In this document: piece by piece, positions 25,591 to 33,440 of the stretch
How positions within the stretch are numbered: the stretch's first letter is position 1
Layout of the letters: each line of letters begins with the position of its first letter
Source of the DNA: Micromonospora okii
Lineage (GTDB): Bacteria > Actinomycetota > Actinomycetes > Mycobacteriales > Micromonosporaceae
Direction: 5' to 3'
Assembly (NCBI RefSeq): GCF_020884795.1
Contig: NZ_BBZF01000020.1
Span: 102,812 to 166,811 of the forward strand
DNA: 64,000 nt
Program-made: the position numbers and the translations under genes
Notes under the pieces: generated by a model
Told to the model about the DNA's origin: nothing
The model's database searches: none
What the model saw: only the letters and a program-made list of their open reading frames with translations

Positions 25591-26585
25591 CGGGCACCTC
25601 CGGTCACCATCAGCTCCTCGTGGCGGGCCGCGATCTCCTTGAGCCGCTGGATGACCGCCTCCCGCACCTCCGGCGGGTCGACCACCCGCACGTCCGGGCC
25701 GTACCCGACGAGCTGACCGGCCAGGGACTCCGCGTCGGCGTACGGCAGGACCAGCCGGTCCCCCTCCGGGGTGGCGCCGCCGCCCACCGCCCAGCGGCGC
25801 AGCCCGGCCGCCCGACCCGGCGCGACCAGCACCGTGGCCCGGCCGGACCGCTCCACCGGCCCGGACATGCTCGCCACGTGGCTGATCAGGTCCACCCCGG
25901 CCGGCGGCTCGTAACCGCGCGGCGCCCCGGTCACCCGGACCGCGCCCACCACCCGGGAGAGCCGGAAGCAGCGCGTCGCCGCCCGGTCCAGGTCGTGACC
26001 CACCACGTACCACCGGCCGCGCCAGCAGACCACCCCCCAGGGCTGCAAGCGGCGGCGGGTCGGGGCGTCCCGGTCGGGCACCCGGTAGTCGAAGCTCACC
26101 TCGCGGCGGTCCCGCGCGGCGGCCGTCAACGGCGCGAACGCCGGGTCGACCGTCACCATCGGCTCCAGGCCCAGGGTGGCCTGCGGGTCCACGTCCACCC
26201 CGGCCGCGCGCAGCTTCGCCAGCCCCGACGACGCCGCGGCGGCCAGCCCGGCGTGCTGCCACAGCCGGGCGGCGATGCCGACCGCCGCCGCCTCGTCCGG
26301 CTCGAGGGGGATGTCCGGCAGCGCGTACTCCCGGTGGGCGATCCGGTAACCCGGCTCCGCGTCGAAGACGCTGGCCGTCCCCGTCTCCAGCGGCACCCCC
26401 AGCTCACGCAGCTCGGCCTTGTCCCGCTCGAACTTGCGCTGGAACGCCTCGTGGTCCTTCGCGTCCTCCGGGTCGTGCTCGTAGCCGGGCACAGTCGCGG
26501 CGATCTGGGCGGCGGTCAGGAACCGTCGCGTCGACAACAGGCAGATCACCAGGTTGACCAGGCGTTCGGTGCGGGTCCGGGACAC
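25587..26585 (-). CDS. pafB: WYL-domain transcriptional regulator PafB
   Basis: 332 aa paralogue of PafC. HTH region SRTRTERLVNLVICLLSTRRFLT, then DHEAFQRKFERDKAELRELG, a WYL core (DRREVSFDYRVPDRDAPTRRRLQPWGVV; WRGRWYVVGHDLDR) and the WCX end. GTG 26585 follows a TAGCGT box by six bases (26592-26597, minus strand), suggesting a leaderless mRNA starting at this codon. Divergent from the CDF transporter. Confidence 0.95.
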   Translation of the reverse strand: MSRTRTERLVNLVICLLSTRRFLTAAQIAATVPGYEHDPEDAKDHEAFQRKFERDKAELRELGVPLETGTASVFDAEPGYRIAHREYALPDIPLEPDEAAAVGIAARLWQHAGLAAAASSGLAKLRAAGVDVDPQATLGLEPMVTVDPAFAPLTAAARDRREVSFDYRVPDRDAPTRRRLQPWGVVCWRGRWYVVGHDLDRAATRCFRLSRVVGAVRVTGAPRGYEPPAGVDLISHVASMSGPVERSGRATVLVAPGRAAGLRRWAVGGGATPEGDRLVLPYADAESLAGQLVGYGPDVRVVDPPEVREAVIQRLKEIAARHEELMVTGGAR

Positions 26586-26722
26586 GGGTGAACGCTAGCA
26601 GCCCGCGCGACGCGCCCGTGCACCCGCGCGGGCGCGTCGCGCGTACCGGCCTGCCCGTACCGGAAGGGGACCGCGATGTGGATCACGTTCCGCTCGCCGG
26701 GCGGCCGGCGGTGGCGCCGCCA

Positions 26723-26728
26723 TAGGGT
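26723..26728 (+). promoter_or_regulatory. -10 box TAGGGT, leaderless start for CDF transporter
   Basis: TAGGGT, seven bases, then ATG 26736; no ribosome binding site. This favours ATG 26736 over the in-frame upstream ATG 26676. Confidence 0.5.
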
Positions 26729-26735
26729 TTACCTC

Positions 26736-27713
26736 ATGGCGGAAGCGCAGGTCAAGACCGAGAGCGTCGGCACGGTCGTCGTGGCCGGCGCCGCCAACCT
26801 CGCCATCGCCGTGGCGAAGCTGGTCGCCGGTCTGCTCTCCGGCTCCGCGGCGATGCTCTCCGAGGCCGCGCACTCCGTCGCCGACACGACCACCGAGGTG
26901 CTGCTCTACCTCGCGCTGCGCCGCGGCGCGCGCCCCGCCGACGTCCGGCACCCCTTCGGGTACGGCAAGGAGAGCTACGTCTGGGCGTTCCTCGCGGCGC
27001 TGTTCACCTTCGTCGCCGGCGCGGGCTTCGCCATCACCCACGGCGTCACCACCATCCTCGTACACGAGCACACCGGCAACTACCTCGTCGCCTACATCGT
27101 GCTCGCCGTGTCGTTCGCCATCGAGTCGGTCTCCCTGGCCCGGGCCGTGCGACAGATCCGCCGCGAGTCCCGCCGGTGGAACACCACCCCCCGCCGGTTT
27201 TTGCGGCTGACCGCCGACACCGCCGTCAAGGCCGTCTTCCTGGAGGACAGCGCCGCCCTCGTCGGCCTGCTCATCGCCGCCGCCGGCCTGACCCTGTCGC
27301 ACTGGACCGGCGACGAGCTCTACGACGGCCTCGCCTCCATCGCCATCGGCCTGCTGCTGCTCGTCGTGGCCGTCGTCCTCGCCAAGGCCAACATCTCGCT
27401 GCTCGTCGGCCGGGCCGTCCCCGAACGGCTACGCCACGACATCGAGCGGGAACTGGCCGGCCTGCCCGCCGTCGAGCGCATCGACACCCTGCTCACCATG
27501 CAGCTCGGCCCCGACGACATGCTGGTCGCCGCCAAGGTCGACTTCCGCGACGACGCCAGCGGCGCCGACATCGAGGCCGCCGCCGACGAGGCCGAGCACC
27601 GCCTCACCGCCCGCTACCCCGAGATCGGGTACGTCTTCCTCGACCCCACCCCCTCCCGGCCCGGCACCCACGACCGCCGCACCCGGCACACCCAGGACGA
27701 ACCCCCCGCCTGA
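26736..27713 (+). CDS. Cation diffusion facilitator family transporter
   Basis: 325 aa divalent-metal efflux protein (SLC30-like). Six hydrophobic segments; metal-site motif in TM2 HSVADTTTEVLLY (HxxxD) and in TM5 EDSAALVGLLIA, the variant found in the SLC30A9-like branch rather than classical HxxxD. A cytoplasmic C-terminal domain (ERLRHDIERELAGLPAVERI, EIGYVFLDPTPS) follows. It probably exports Zn, Co or Fe; the metal cannot be assigned from sequence. Divergent from pafBC, upstream of the DUF3866 gene. Confidence 0.92.
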   Translation: MAEAQVKTESVGTVVVAGAANLAIAVAKLVAGLLSGSAAMLSEAAHSVADTTTEVLLYLALRRGARPADVRHPFGYGKESYVWAFLAALFTFVAGAGFAITHGVTTILVHEHTGNYLVAYIVLAVSFAIESVSLARAVRQIRRESRRWNTTPRRFLRLTADTAVKAVFLEDSAALVGLLIAAAGLTLSHWTGDELYDGLASIAIGLLLLVVAVVLAKANISLLVGRAVPERLRHDIERELAGLPAVERIDTLLTMQLGPDDMLVAAKVDFRDDASGADIEAAADEAEHRLTARYPEIGYVFLDPTPSRPGTHDRRTRHTQDEPPA

Positions 27714-27771
27714 CGCCTCCCCGGGTGGGCCGGGGCAGCACGGCGACAGCCGGGGCGCTAGCGTGCCGGGC

Positions 27772-28857
27772 ATGGTGCGATGGCGGGCGGGAACCGTGAC
27801 GGCGCTGCGGCGGGAGTGGACCGGCGCGGTCGAACTGGACGTGACGCTCGCCGACGGCGGCACCATGCGGGCCCTGGCCTACCCCGACCTCGTCGGCCGG
27901 CCCCAGCCCGGCGACCGGGTGCTGCTCAACGCCGGCGCGCTGCTCATGGGCCTCGGCACCGGCGGATACGCCCTGGTCGTCGCCCTGCCCGACCGGCTGC
28001 CGGCCGACCCGCCCGACGCGGGCGACAGCCGCGACGCCGGGCACCTCGTCAAGGCCCGCTACACGCCGCTGCAACCCATCCTGCTCGGCGTCGACGAGGA
28101 GGCCAGCCCGCACCGGGACGTGCTCGCCGCCGCCGAGGACGTCGCCGGCCTGCCCGTGGTCACCGCCGACCTGCACTCCGCGCTGCCCGCGATCCTCGCC
28201 GGCGTCCACGCCGACGCCCCCGACGCCCGGGTGGTGTACCTGCTCACCGACGGTGGGGCCCTGCCCGCCTGGTTCTCCCGCACCCTCGACGGGCTGCGCG
28301 GGCGGCTCGCCGGCACGATCAGCGTCGGGCAGGCGTTCGGCGGCGACCTGGAGGCCACCACCGTGCACAGCGGCCTGCTCGCCGCCCGGCACGTCCTCGC
28401 CGCCGACGTCGTGATCCTCGCCCAGGGCCCCGGCAATCTCGGCACCGGCACCCGGTGGGGCTACTCCGGGGTCGCCGTCGGCGAGGCCGTCAACGCCGTC
28501 GCCGCCCTCGGCGGGCGCCCCGTCGGCTCGCTGCGCATCTCCGACGCCGACCCCCGCCCCCGGCACCGGGGCGTGTCCCACCACAGTCTCACCGCGTACG
28601 GACGGGTCGCGCTCGCCCCCGCCGACCTGGTCGTGCCCGACGGCCTCGACCCGGACCTGGCCCGCGACGTCGACGCCGCCCTCGCGCCGCTGGCCGAGCG
28701 CCACCGGATCGTCCGGGTCCCCGCCGACGGGCTCGACGCCGCGCTGCGGGCCAGCGTCGTGCCGCTGTCCACCATGGGCCGGGGCCTCGACGCCGACCAC
28801 GCCTACTTCCTCGCCGCCGCCGCCGCCGGCCGACACGCCGCCGCACTGGCCCGCTGA
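27772..28857 (+). CDS. DUF3866 family protein
   Basis: 361 aa, soluble, unknown function. Family features: MVRWRAGTVTALRREWTGAVELDV, LVKARYTPLQPILLGVDEE, RVVYLLTDGGALPAWFSRT, AQGPGNLGTGTRWGYSGVAVGEA and RISDADPRPRHRGVSHHSLTAYG. The conserved GPGNLGTGT and HRGVSHHSLT blocks suggest a ligand site, but no reaction is known. ATG 27772 is seven bases downstream of TAGCGT (27759-27764). Genes of this family often adjoin pafBC/proteasome loci, as here. Confidence 0.88.
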   Translation: MVRWRAGTVTALRREWTGAVELDVTLADGGTMRALAYPDLVGRPQPGDRVLLNAGALLMGLGTGGYALVVALPDRLPADPPDAGDSRDAGHLVKARYTPLQPILLGVDEEASPHRDVLAAAEDVAGLPVVTADLHSALPAILAGVHADAPDARVVYLLTDGGALPAWFSRTLDGLRGRLAGTISVGQAFGGDLEATTVHSGLLAARHVLAADVVILAQGPGNLGTGTRWGYSGVAVGEAVNAVAALGGRPVGSLRISDADPRPRHRGVSHHSLTAYGRVALAPADLVVPDGLDPDLARDVDAALAPLAERHRIVRVPADGLDAALRASVVPLSTMGRGLDADHAYFLAAAAAGRHAAALAR

Positions 28858-28914
28858 CCGGCGGCCCGGCCCGCTGACCGGCTGGCCAGCACGGTCGCGA
28901 GGAGGATGGACCCG

Positions 28915-29103
28915 TCAGGCCAGGAAGATCAACGCAAGCCAGGCGCCCACGATCACCACCAGCGCGACCGCCAGCACCCAGGTCGGCACCGTGTAGTCGC
29001 CCCGGCGGTTCCGCTCCACCTCCGCCCGGATCTTCTCCCGGCGGCGCTCGATCCAGCTCGGCTTCGGGGCGCGCGGATCACGCCCGGGTTCATGCGTCGT
29101 CAT
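28915..29103 (-). CDS. Small single-span membrane protein, unknown
   Basis: 62 aa. A charged N-terminal half (RRREKIRAEVERNRRGDY) and one C-terminal membrane helix (VPTWVLAVALVVIVGAWLAL). Lies immediately downstream of pafA's neighbourhood, convergent with the DUF3866 gene. TAGGCT sits nine bases before the ATG. A real gene by codon usage and topology; no family recognised. Confidence 0.72.
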   Translation of the reverse strand: MTTHEPGRDPRAPKPSWIERRREKIRAEVERNRRGDYTVPTWVLAVALVVIVGAWLALIFLA

Positions 29104-29172
29104 GGCCCGGCCAGCCTACCGGGCCGGCCCCCGCCCGCCGCCACCAGCGCCACGGGCGGGAACCAGCGCCGC

Positions 29173-30531
29173 TCACATGCTCGCGATCAACCGCTCCACC
29201 CGCTCGTCGTACGCCCGGAACGGGTCCTTGCACAGCACGGTGCGCTGCGCCTGGTCGTTCAGCTTCAGGTGCACCCAGTCCACCGTGAAGTCCCGCCGCT
29301 TCTCCTGCGCGTGCCGGATGAACTCACCCCGCAGCCGCGCCCGCGTCGTCTGCGGCGGCGTCTCCTTCGCCTCGAAGATCTCCGGATCCGTCGTCACCCG
29401 GTCGACCTGCCCGCGCCGCTCCAGCAGCCCGTACAGGCCCCGGCCGCGCCGCAGGTCGTGGTACGCCAGGTCCATCTGCGCCACCCTCGGGTGCGACAGC
29501 GGCAGGTCGTGCTTGCGCTGGTACCGCTCGATCAACCGCAGCTTCGACACCCAGTCGATCTCCCGGGACACCGGCTCCAAGTCACCGGTCTCCACCGCGC
29601 GCAGCACCCGGCCCCACAGCTCCACCACCCGCTTCGCCGTCTGGTCCCCGCCGCGCCGCTCCACGAACTCCGTCGCCTTCGCGAGGTATTCCTGCTGGAT
29701 CTCCAGCGCGCTGACCTCCTTGCCGGAGGCCAGCCGCACCTTGCGGCGGCCCGTGATGTCGTGCGACACCTCCCGGATCGCCCGGATCGGGTTCTCCAGC
29801 GACAGGTCCCGCATCACCACGCCCGCCTCAATCATGCGCAGCACGATGTCCGCCGAGCCCACCTTCAGCAGCGTGGTGACCTCGTTCATGTTCGAGTCGC
29901 CCACGATCACGTGCAGCCGCCGGTACCGCTCCGCGTCCGCGTGCGGCTCGTCCCGGGTGTTGATGATCGGCCGGCTCCGGGTGGTCGCCGACGACACCCC
30001 CTCCCAGATGTGCTCCGCGCGCTGGGACAGGCAGTACACCGCCCCCCGGGGCGTCTGCAGCACCTTGCCCGCCCCACAGATCAACTGCCGGGTCACCAGG
30101 AACGGGATCAGCACGTCCGCCAGCCGGCCGAACTCACCGTGCCGCGAGACCAGGTAGTTCTCGTGGCAGCCGTACGAGTTGCCCGCCGAGTCGGTGTTGT
30201 TCTTGAACAGGTAGATCTCCCCGGCGATGCCCTCGTCGTGCAGCCGCTTCTCCGCATCGACGAGCAGCCCCTCCAGGATGCGCTCCCCCGCCCGGTCGTG
30301 GGCCACCAGGTCCACCACCGAGTCGCACTCCGGCGTCGCGTACTCCGGGTGGGAACCCACGTCCAGATAGAGCCGGGCACCGTTGCGCAGGAACACGTTG
30401 CTCGACCGGCCCCACGACACCACCCGGCGGAACAGGTAACGCGCAACCTCGTCAGGGGACAACCGCCGCTGCCCACGGTAGGTACAGGTGACGCCGTACT
30501 CGGTCTCGAGGCCGAAGATTCGCCGCTCCAT
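29173..30531 (-). CDS. pafA: Pup-protein ligase PafA
   Basis: 452 aa, ATP-dependent ligase joining the C-terminal Glu of Pup to substrate lysines. Starts with MERRIFGLETEYGVTCTYRG; the carboxylate-amine-ligase fold shows HPEYATPECDS, LFKNNTDSAGNSYGCHENYL and STRDEPHADAE-like INTRDEPHADAERYRRLHVI. The usual length for PafA. ATG 30531 is six bases after TAATGT (30538-30543), a leaderless arrangement. It is separated from prcA by a terminator-like hairpin, so it is transcribed on its own or with the downstream small gene. Confidence 0.97.
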   Translation of the reverse strand: MERRIFGLETEYGVTCTYRGQRRLSPDEVARYLFRRVVSWGRSSNVFLRNGARLYLDVGSHPEYATPECDSVVDLVAHDRAGERILEGLLVDAEKRLHDEGIAGEIYLFKNNTDSAGNSYGCHENYLVSRHGEFGRLADVLIPFLVTRQLICGAGKVLQTPRGAVYCLSQRAEHIWEGVSSATTRSRPIINTRDEPHADAERYRRLHVIVGDSNMNEVTTLLKVGSADIVLRMIEAGVVMRDLSLENPIRAIREVSHDITGRRKVRLASGKEVSALEIQQEYLAKATEFVERRGGDQTAKRVVELWGRVLRAVETGDLEPVSREIDWVSKLRLIERYQRKHDLPLSHPRVAQMDLAYHDLRRGRGLYGLLERRGQVDRVTTDPEIFEAKETPPQTTRARLRGEFIRHAQEKRRDFTVDWVHLKLNDQAQRTVLCKDPFRAYDERVERLIASM

Positions 30532-30622
30532 GATGTGACATTAGCCCTCTGGAGCCCCGAATGGGCAGGGCTGACCGCTCTCCGGCACCCCGCCGCGCGG
30601 GGCGGCCGGCGGGCCGACACAC

Positions 30623-30656
30623 GCGACCGGCCGCCCCACGAGGGACGGCCGGTCGC
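30623..30656 (-). terminator. Hairpin terminator after prcA
   Basis: Perfect 11-bp stem (GCGACCGGCCG with CGGCCGGTCGC) and 12-base loop, 31 bases past the prcA stop. Confidence 0.68.
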
Positions 30657-30686
30657 AAACGCTGAGGTCGACGCGGGGCGCGCCGG

Positions 30687-31523
30687 CTACGCCTCGGGCG
30701 TGTCGGCGTCCCGCCGCCCCTCCAGGTCCGCCGAGCCGGCGGACGTGGTCGGCTTCCCCGCCTCCTCGGTCGGCGTGGTCGGCGTCTCCGCGCGCTCCCC
30801 GACCGGCTCCGCGCCGCCGGCGGCGTCGCCGTCGAGCAGCGCGGTCAGCGCCGCCCCCGTGATCCGCCGGAACGTCCGCCCCACCCGGTGCCGGTCCAGG
30901 ACCGCCACCTCGAGCTGGTTCGCCGCGATCGTCCGGGCCGCGCCGCCCTCCCCGCCGACGCTGCTCAGCGCCGCCAGGGCCAGCCGGACCGCCTCGCCGA
31001 GCGACATGTCCGGCCGGTGCTGCGACTTGAGCGACCCGGCGATCGCCTCCGCCTGCCCGCCCATCGCCATCCGGCCCGGCTCGTCGTTGACCGAGCCGTC
31101 GTACGTCAGCCGGTACAGCGCGTCCTCCTCCGGCGTCGCGCCCACCTCCGCCACGCAGATCTCCACCTCGAACGGCTTCGACTGCTCGGTGAAGATCGCG
31201 CCGAGGGTCTGCGCGTACGCGTTGGCCAGCGCCAGGCCCGTCACGTCCCGCCGGTCGTAGCTCAGGCCGTTGAGGTCGGCCATCCGCACCCCGGCGCGGC
31301 GCATGTTCTCGAACTCGTTGTACCGGCCGACGGCCGCGAAGCCGATCCGGTCGTAGATCTCGCTGACCTTGTGCAGGGTGCTGGAGAGGTTCTCCGCGAC
31401 GAAGAGCACCCCGCCGGAGTAGCTCAGGACGACCGCGCTGCGGCCCCGGGCGATGCCCTTGCGGGCCAGCTCGGAGCGGTCGCGCATGATCTGCTCGGGC
31501 GAGGCGTAGAACTGCATGGCCAC
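30687..31523 (-). CDS. prcA: 20S proteasome alpha subunit PrcA
   Basis: 278 aa. Starts AMQFYASPEQIMRDRSELAR, the alpha-type N-terminal gate segment; the Ntn fold continues with KGIARGRSAVVLSYSGGVLF and SVNDEPGRMAMGGQAEAIA. Alpha subunits form the outer rings and dock the Arc ATPase. The last ~45 residues are a Thr/Ala/Glu-rich tail. GTG 31523 has AAAGGAG eight bases upstream. It follows prcB by 66 bases. Confidence 0.97.
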   Translation of the reverse strand: MAMQFYASPEQIMRDRSELARKGIARGRSAVVLSYSGGVLFVAENLSSTLHKVSEIYDRIGFAAVGRYNEFENMRRAGVRMADLNGLSYDRRDVTGLALANAYAQTLGAIFTEQSKPFEVEICVAEVGATPEEDALYRLTYDGSVNDEPGRMAMGGQAEAIAGSLKSQHRPDMSLGEAVRLALAALSSVGGEGGAARTIAANQLEVAVLDRHRVGRTFRRITGAALTALLDGDAAGGAEPVGERAETPTTPTEEAGKPTTSAGSADLEGRRDADTPEA

Positions 31524-31589
31524 GGCGGCGGTTCTCCTTTTGGCGCTGGGTGGGCGACGACTGCTGACAGGGGCGGGCGGGAGACGGGC

Positions 31590-32429
31590 TCAGCCGCCCG
31601 GGTTCTCCATCCGGCCGGCGACCACGGCCTCGGCGATGGCCGCCGTCTCGGCATCGGTGAGCCGGTGGGTGCCCTCCGCCGTCGCGGTCATCACCACCGG
31701 GTAGATCCGACGCGTCAGGTCCGGGCCGCCGGTGGCCGTGTCGTCGTCGGCAGCGTCGTAGAGCGCCTCGACCGCGAGCCGCACCGCGTCGTCGACCGAC
31801 AGGCCCGCCCGGAACCGCTTCTTCAACGCCGAGCGGGCGAAGAGCGAGCCCGACCCGATGGCGTCGTAGCCGGTCTCCTCGTAGGGGCCGCCGGTGACGT
31901 CGAAGCTGAAGATCCGCCCGGCCCGCGCCGGGTCCTTCGCGGCCAGGTCGAAGCCGGCGAACAGCGGGATGACCGCGAGGCCCTGCATGGCTGCGCCCAG
32001 GTTGCCCCGGATCATCGACGCCAGCCGGTTGGCCTTGCCGTCGAGCGAGAGCATCGCGCCCTCGATCTTCTCGTAGTGCTCCAGCTCCACCTGGAACAGC
32101 CGCATCAGCTCGATGCCGATGCCCGCCGTGCCCGCGATGCCGACCAGCGAGTACGCGTCGGCCGGGTGCACCTTCTCGATGTCCCGCTGGGCGATCAGGT
32201 TGCCCATCGTCGCCCGGCGGTCGCCCGCCATCACCACGCCACCGGCGGCCGAGATCGCCACGATGGTGGTCGCGTGCGGCGCCATGTCGGCGGCCATACC
32301 CGGCGGCAGCGGCCGACGGCCGGGCAGCATCTCGGGAGCGACCTTGCTCAGGAACGTGGTGAAGGACGACGTCCCCGCGTTGGTGAACACATCTGGTAGA
32401 CGCCCGGATGGATCAAAACCCGCTGCCAC
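31590..32429 (-). CDS. prcB: 20S proteasome beta subunit PrcB
   Basis: 279 aa catalytic subunit. A 53-residue propeptide ends before TTIVAISAAGGVVMAGDRRAT; Thr54 becomes the N-terminal nucleophile after autocleavage. The GDRRAT and DAIGSGS motifs are conserved. GTG 32429 has AGAGGA six bases upstream and gives a family-typical N-terminus (FDPSGRLPDVFTNAGTSSFT). The first 82 bases overlap the end of the endonuclease VII-like gene in another frame, an unusually long overlap. Confidence 0.96.
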   Translation of the reverse strand: MAAGFDPSGRLPDVFTNAGTSSFTTFLSKVAPEMLPGRRPLPPGMAADMAPHATTIVAISAAGGVVMAGDRRATMGNLIAQRDIEKVHPADAYSLVGIAGTAGIGIELMRLFQVELEHYEKIEGAMLSLDGKANRLASMIRGNLGAAMQGLAVIPLFAGFDLAAKDPARAGRIFSFDVTGGPYEETGYDAIGSGSLFARSALKKRFRAGLSVDDAVRLAVEALYDAADDDTATGGPDLTRRIYPVVMTATAEGTHRLTDAETAAIAEAVVAGRMENPGG

Positions 32430-33034
32430 GTGGTTCCTCTCAGGTACGTGATCGCCCTGGCCAGCCTCGTGGGACTGTCACGGAACTGGCCAAGACCACC
32501 GTTGCAGTTGAAGCAGAGTATCCCGCGCACCCATCCGGTGCGGTGGTCGTGGTCCAGATGTTGCGGGTCCGCGCCGCCACAGATCGCGCAGACCCCGCCC
32601 TGCTCGGCGAGGAGCTCGTCGAACTCCTTCTGCCCGACCCCGTACCGCCTGCGTAGGTGGTACTCCCGGTTGCCGCCGTAGAGCCGCTGCTTGGTGTCGC
32701 GGGTCCGGGTGTTGTGGCAGGGTTTGCAGTAGCTCGCGTAGCCAGTGCTGTCGGACCTGTTCCGAGGGAAGTCCGCCACAGGCTTGACGGTGCCGCAGTC
32801 GGGACAGAAACGGTGCCCGTCAGGGAGCTGCCGCGCCTGCCTAACCTCCCGACCGTGGCTCTCCCTCATCCGTTTGGCGTAGCTGGCCTTGGAGCGCTGG
32901 TTGAAGCAGGGCTTGCAGTAGCTGCCTCGACCACTGGGGCGCTTGCTGCTCGCGCAGAAGTCGTCGAGCGGCTTCCAATCCCCACAGTCGCGACAGCGGC
33001 GCAGGCCATCGCGATCATCCAAAGAGCGTGCCAT
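32348..33034 (-). CDS. Endonuclease VII-like HNH protein with two extra zinc-finger modules
   Basis: 228 aa. The C-terminal domain matches the recombination endonuclease VII family: CAICGG, HLDHDHRTGWVRGILCFNCN (HNH/His-Me finger with a CxxC/CxxC zinc site). The N-terminus holds two tandem copies of a CxxC...CxxC module (CRDCGDWKPLDDFCASS...YCKPC and CPDCGTVKPVADFPRNR...YCKPC). ATG 33034 lies 21 bases after the pup stop; the tail overlaps prcB. Placement between pup and prcB implies co-transcription with the proteasome. A role in branched or damaged DNA, or in RNA, is possible but unproven. Confidence 0.88.
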   Translation of the reverse strand: MARSLDDRDGLRRCRDCGDWKPLDDFCASSKRPSGRGSYCKPCFNQRSKASYAKRMRESHGREVRQARQLPDGHRFCPDCGTVKPVADFPRNRSDSTGYASYCKPCHNTRTRDTKQRLYGGNREYHLRRRYGVGQKEFDELLAEQGGVCAICGGADPQHLDHDHRTGWVRGILCFNCNGGLGQFRDSPTRLARAITYLRGTTWQRVLIHPGVYQMCSPTRGRRPSPRS

Positions 33035-33055
33035 GTCCGATTTGCCCCGAAATGA

Positions 33056-33271
33056 TCACTGACCTCCTTTTTGTACGTATCCTCTCACGAACTCCTCGGC
33101 GTTCTCCTCCAGGACGGAGTCGATCTCGTCGAGCAGGTCGTCGACGTCCTCGGTGATCTCGGCGTGCCGCTCGGCGACCTCCGGGTTCGCCTCCGTGGTG
33201 ACGTCCTCGATCTCCTCGCCCTGCCGCGACCTGCCCGACTGCGACTGCCCGCCGCTGTCACGAGTGGCCAT
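33056..33271 (-). CDS. pup: Prokaryotic ubiquitin-like protein Pup
   Basis: 71 aa. Disordered N-terminal half (TRDSGGQSQSGRSRQGEE), a coiled-coil region (HAEITEDVDDLLDEIDSVLE) that binds Arc, and the C-terminal FVRGYVQKGGQ. The final Gln must be deamidated by Dop to Glu before PafA can ligate it. ATG 33271 is preceded by a strong GGAGG; a longer frame exists but its extra residues are not Pup-like. Confidence 0.97.
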   Translation of the reverse strand: MATRDSGGQSQSGRSRQGEEIEDVTTEANPEVAERHAEITEDVDDLLDEIDSVLEENAEEFVRGYVQKGGQ

Positions 33272-33363
33272 TGCTGCCTCCTCCACGCATCGCTGGCTCC
33301 ACGACCGTGTCACTGCCGCCGCCACGATCGTCTCCGATGAACTTACCTCGCGGAGGCGACGAA

Positions 33364-33402
33364 AAGCCCGCCGCGCGCCGGCTTCCGACGTACGGCGGGC
33401 TT
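33364..33402 (-). terminator. Intrinsic terminator after dop
   Basis: AAGCCCGCCG and CGGCGGGCTT form a 10-bp stem followed on the minus strand by TTTTCGTC, a rare U-rich tail in this window. It separates dop from pup, so pup-endoVII-prcB-prcA need their own promoter (33272-33363). Confidence 0.78.
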
Positions 33403-33440
33403 CCGGTTCGCGGCGGGCCGGCCGCCGGGCAGCGTCGGGG

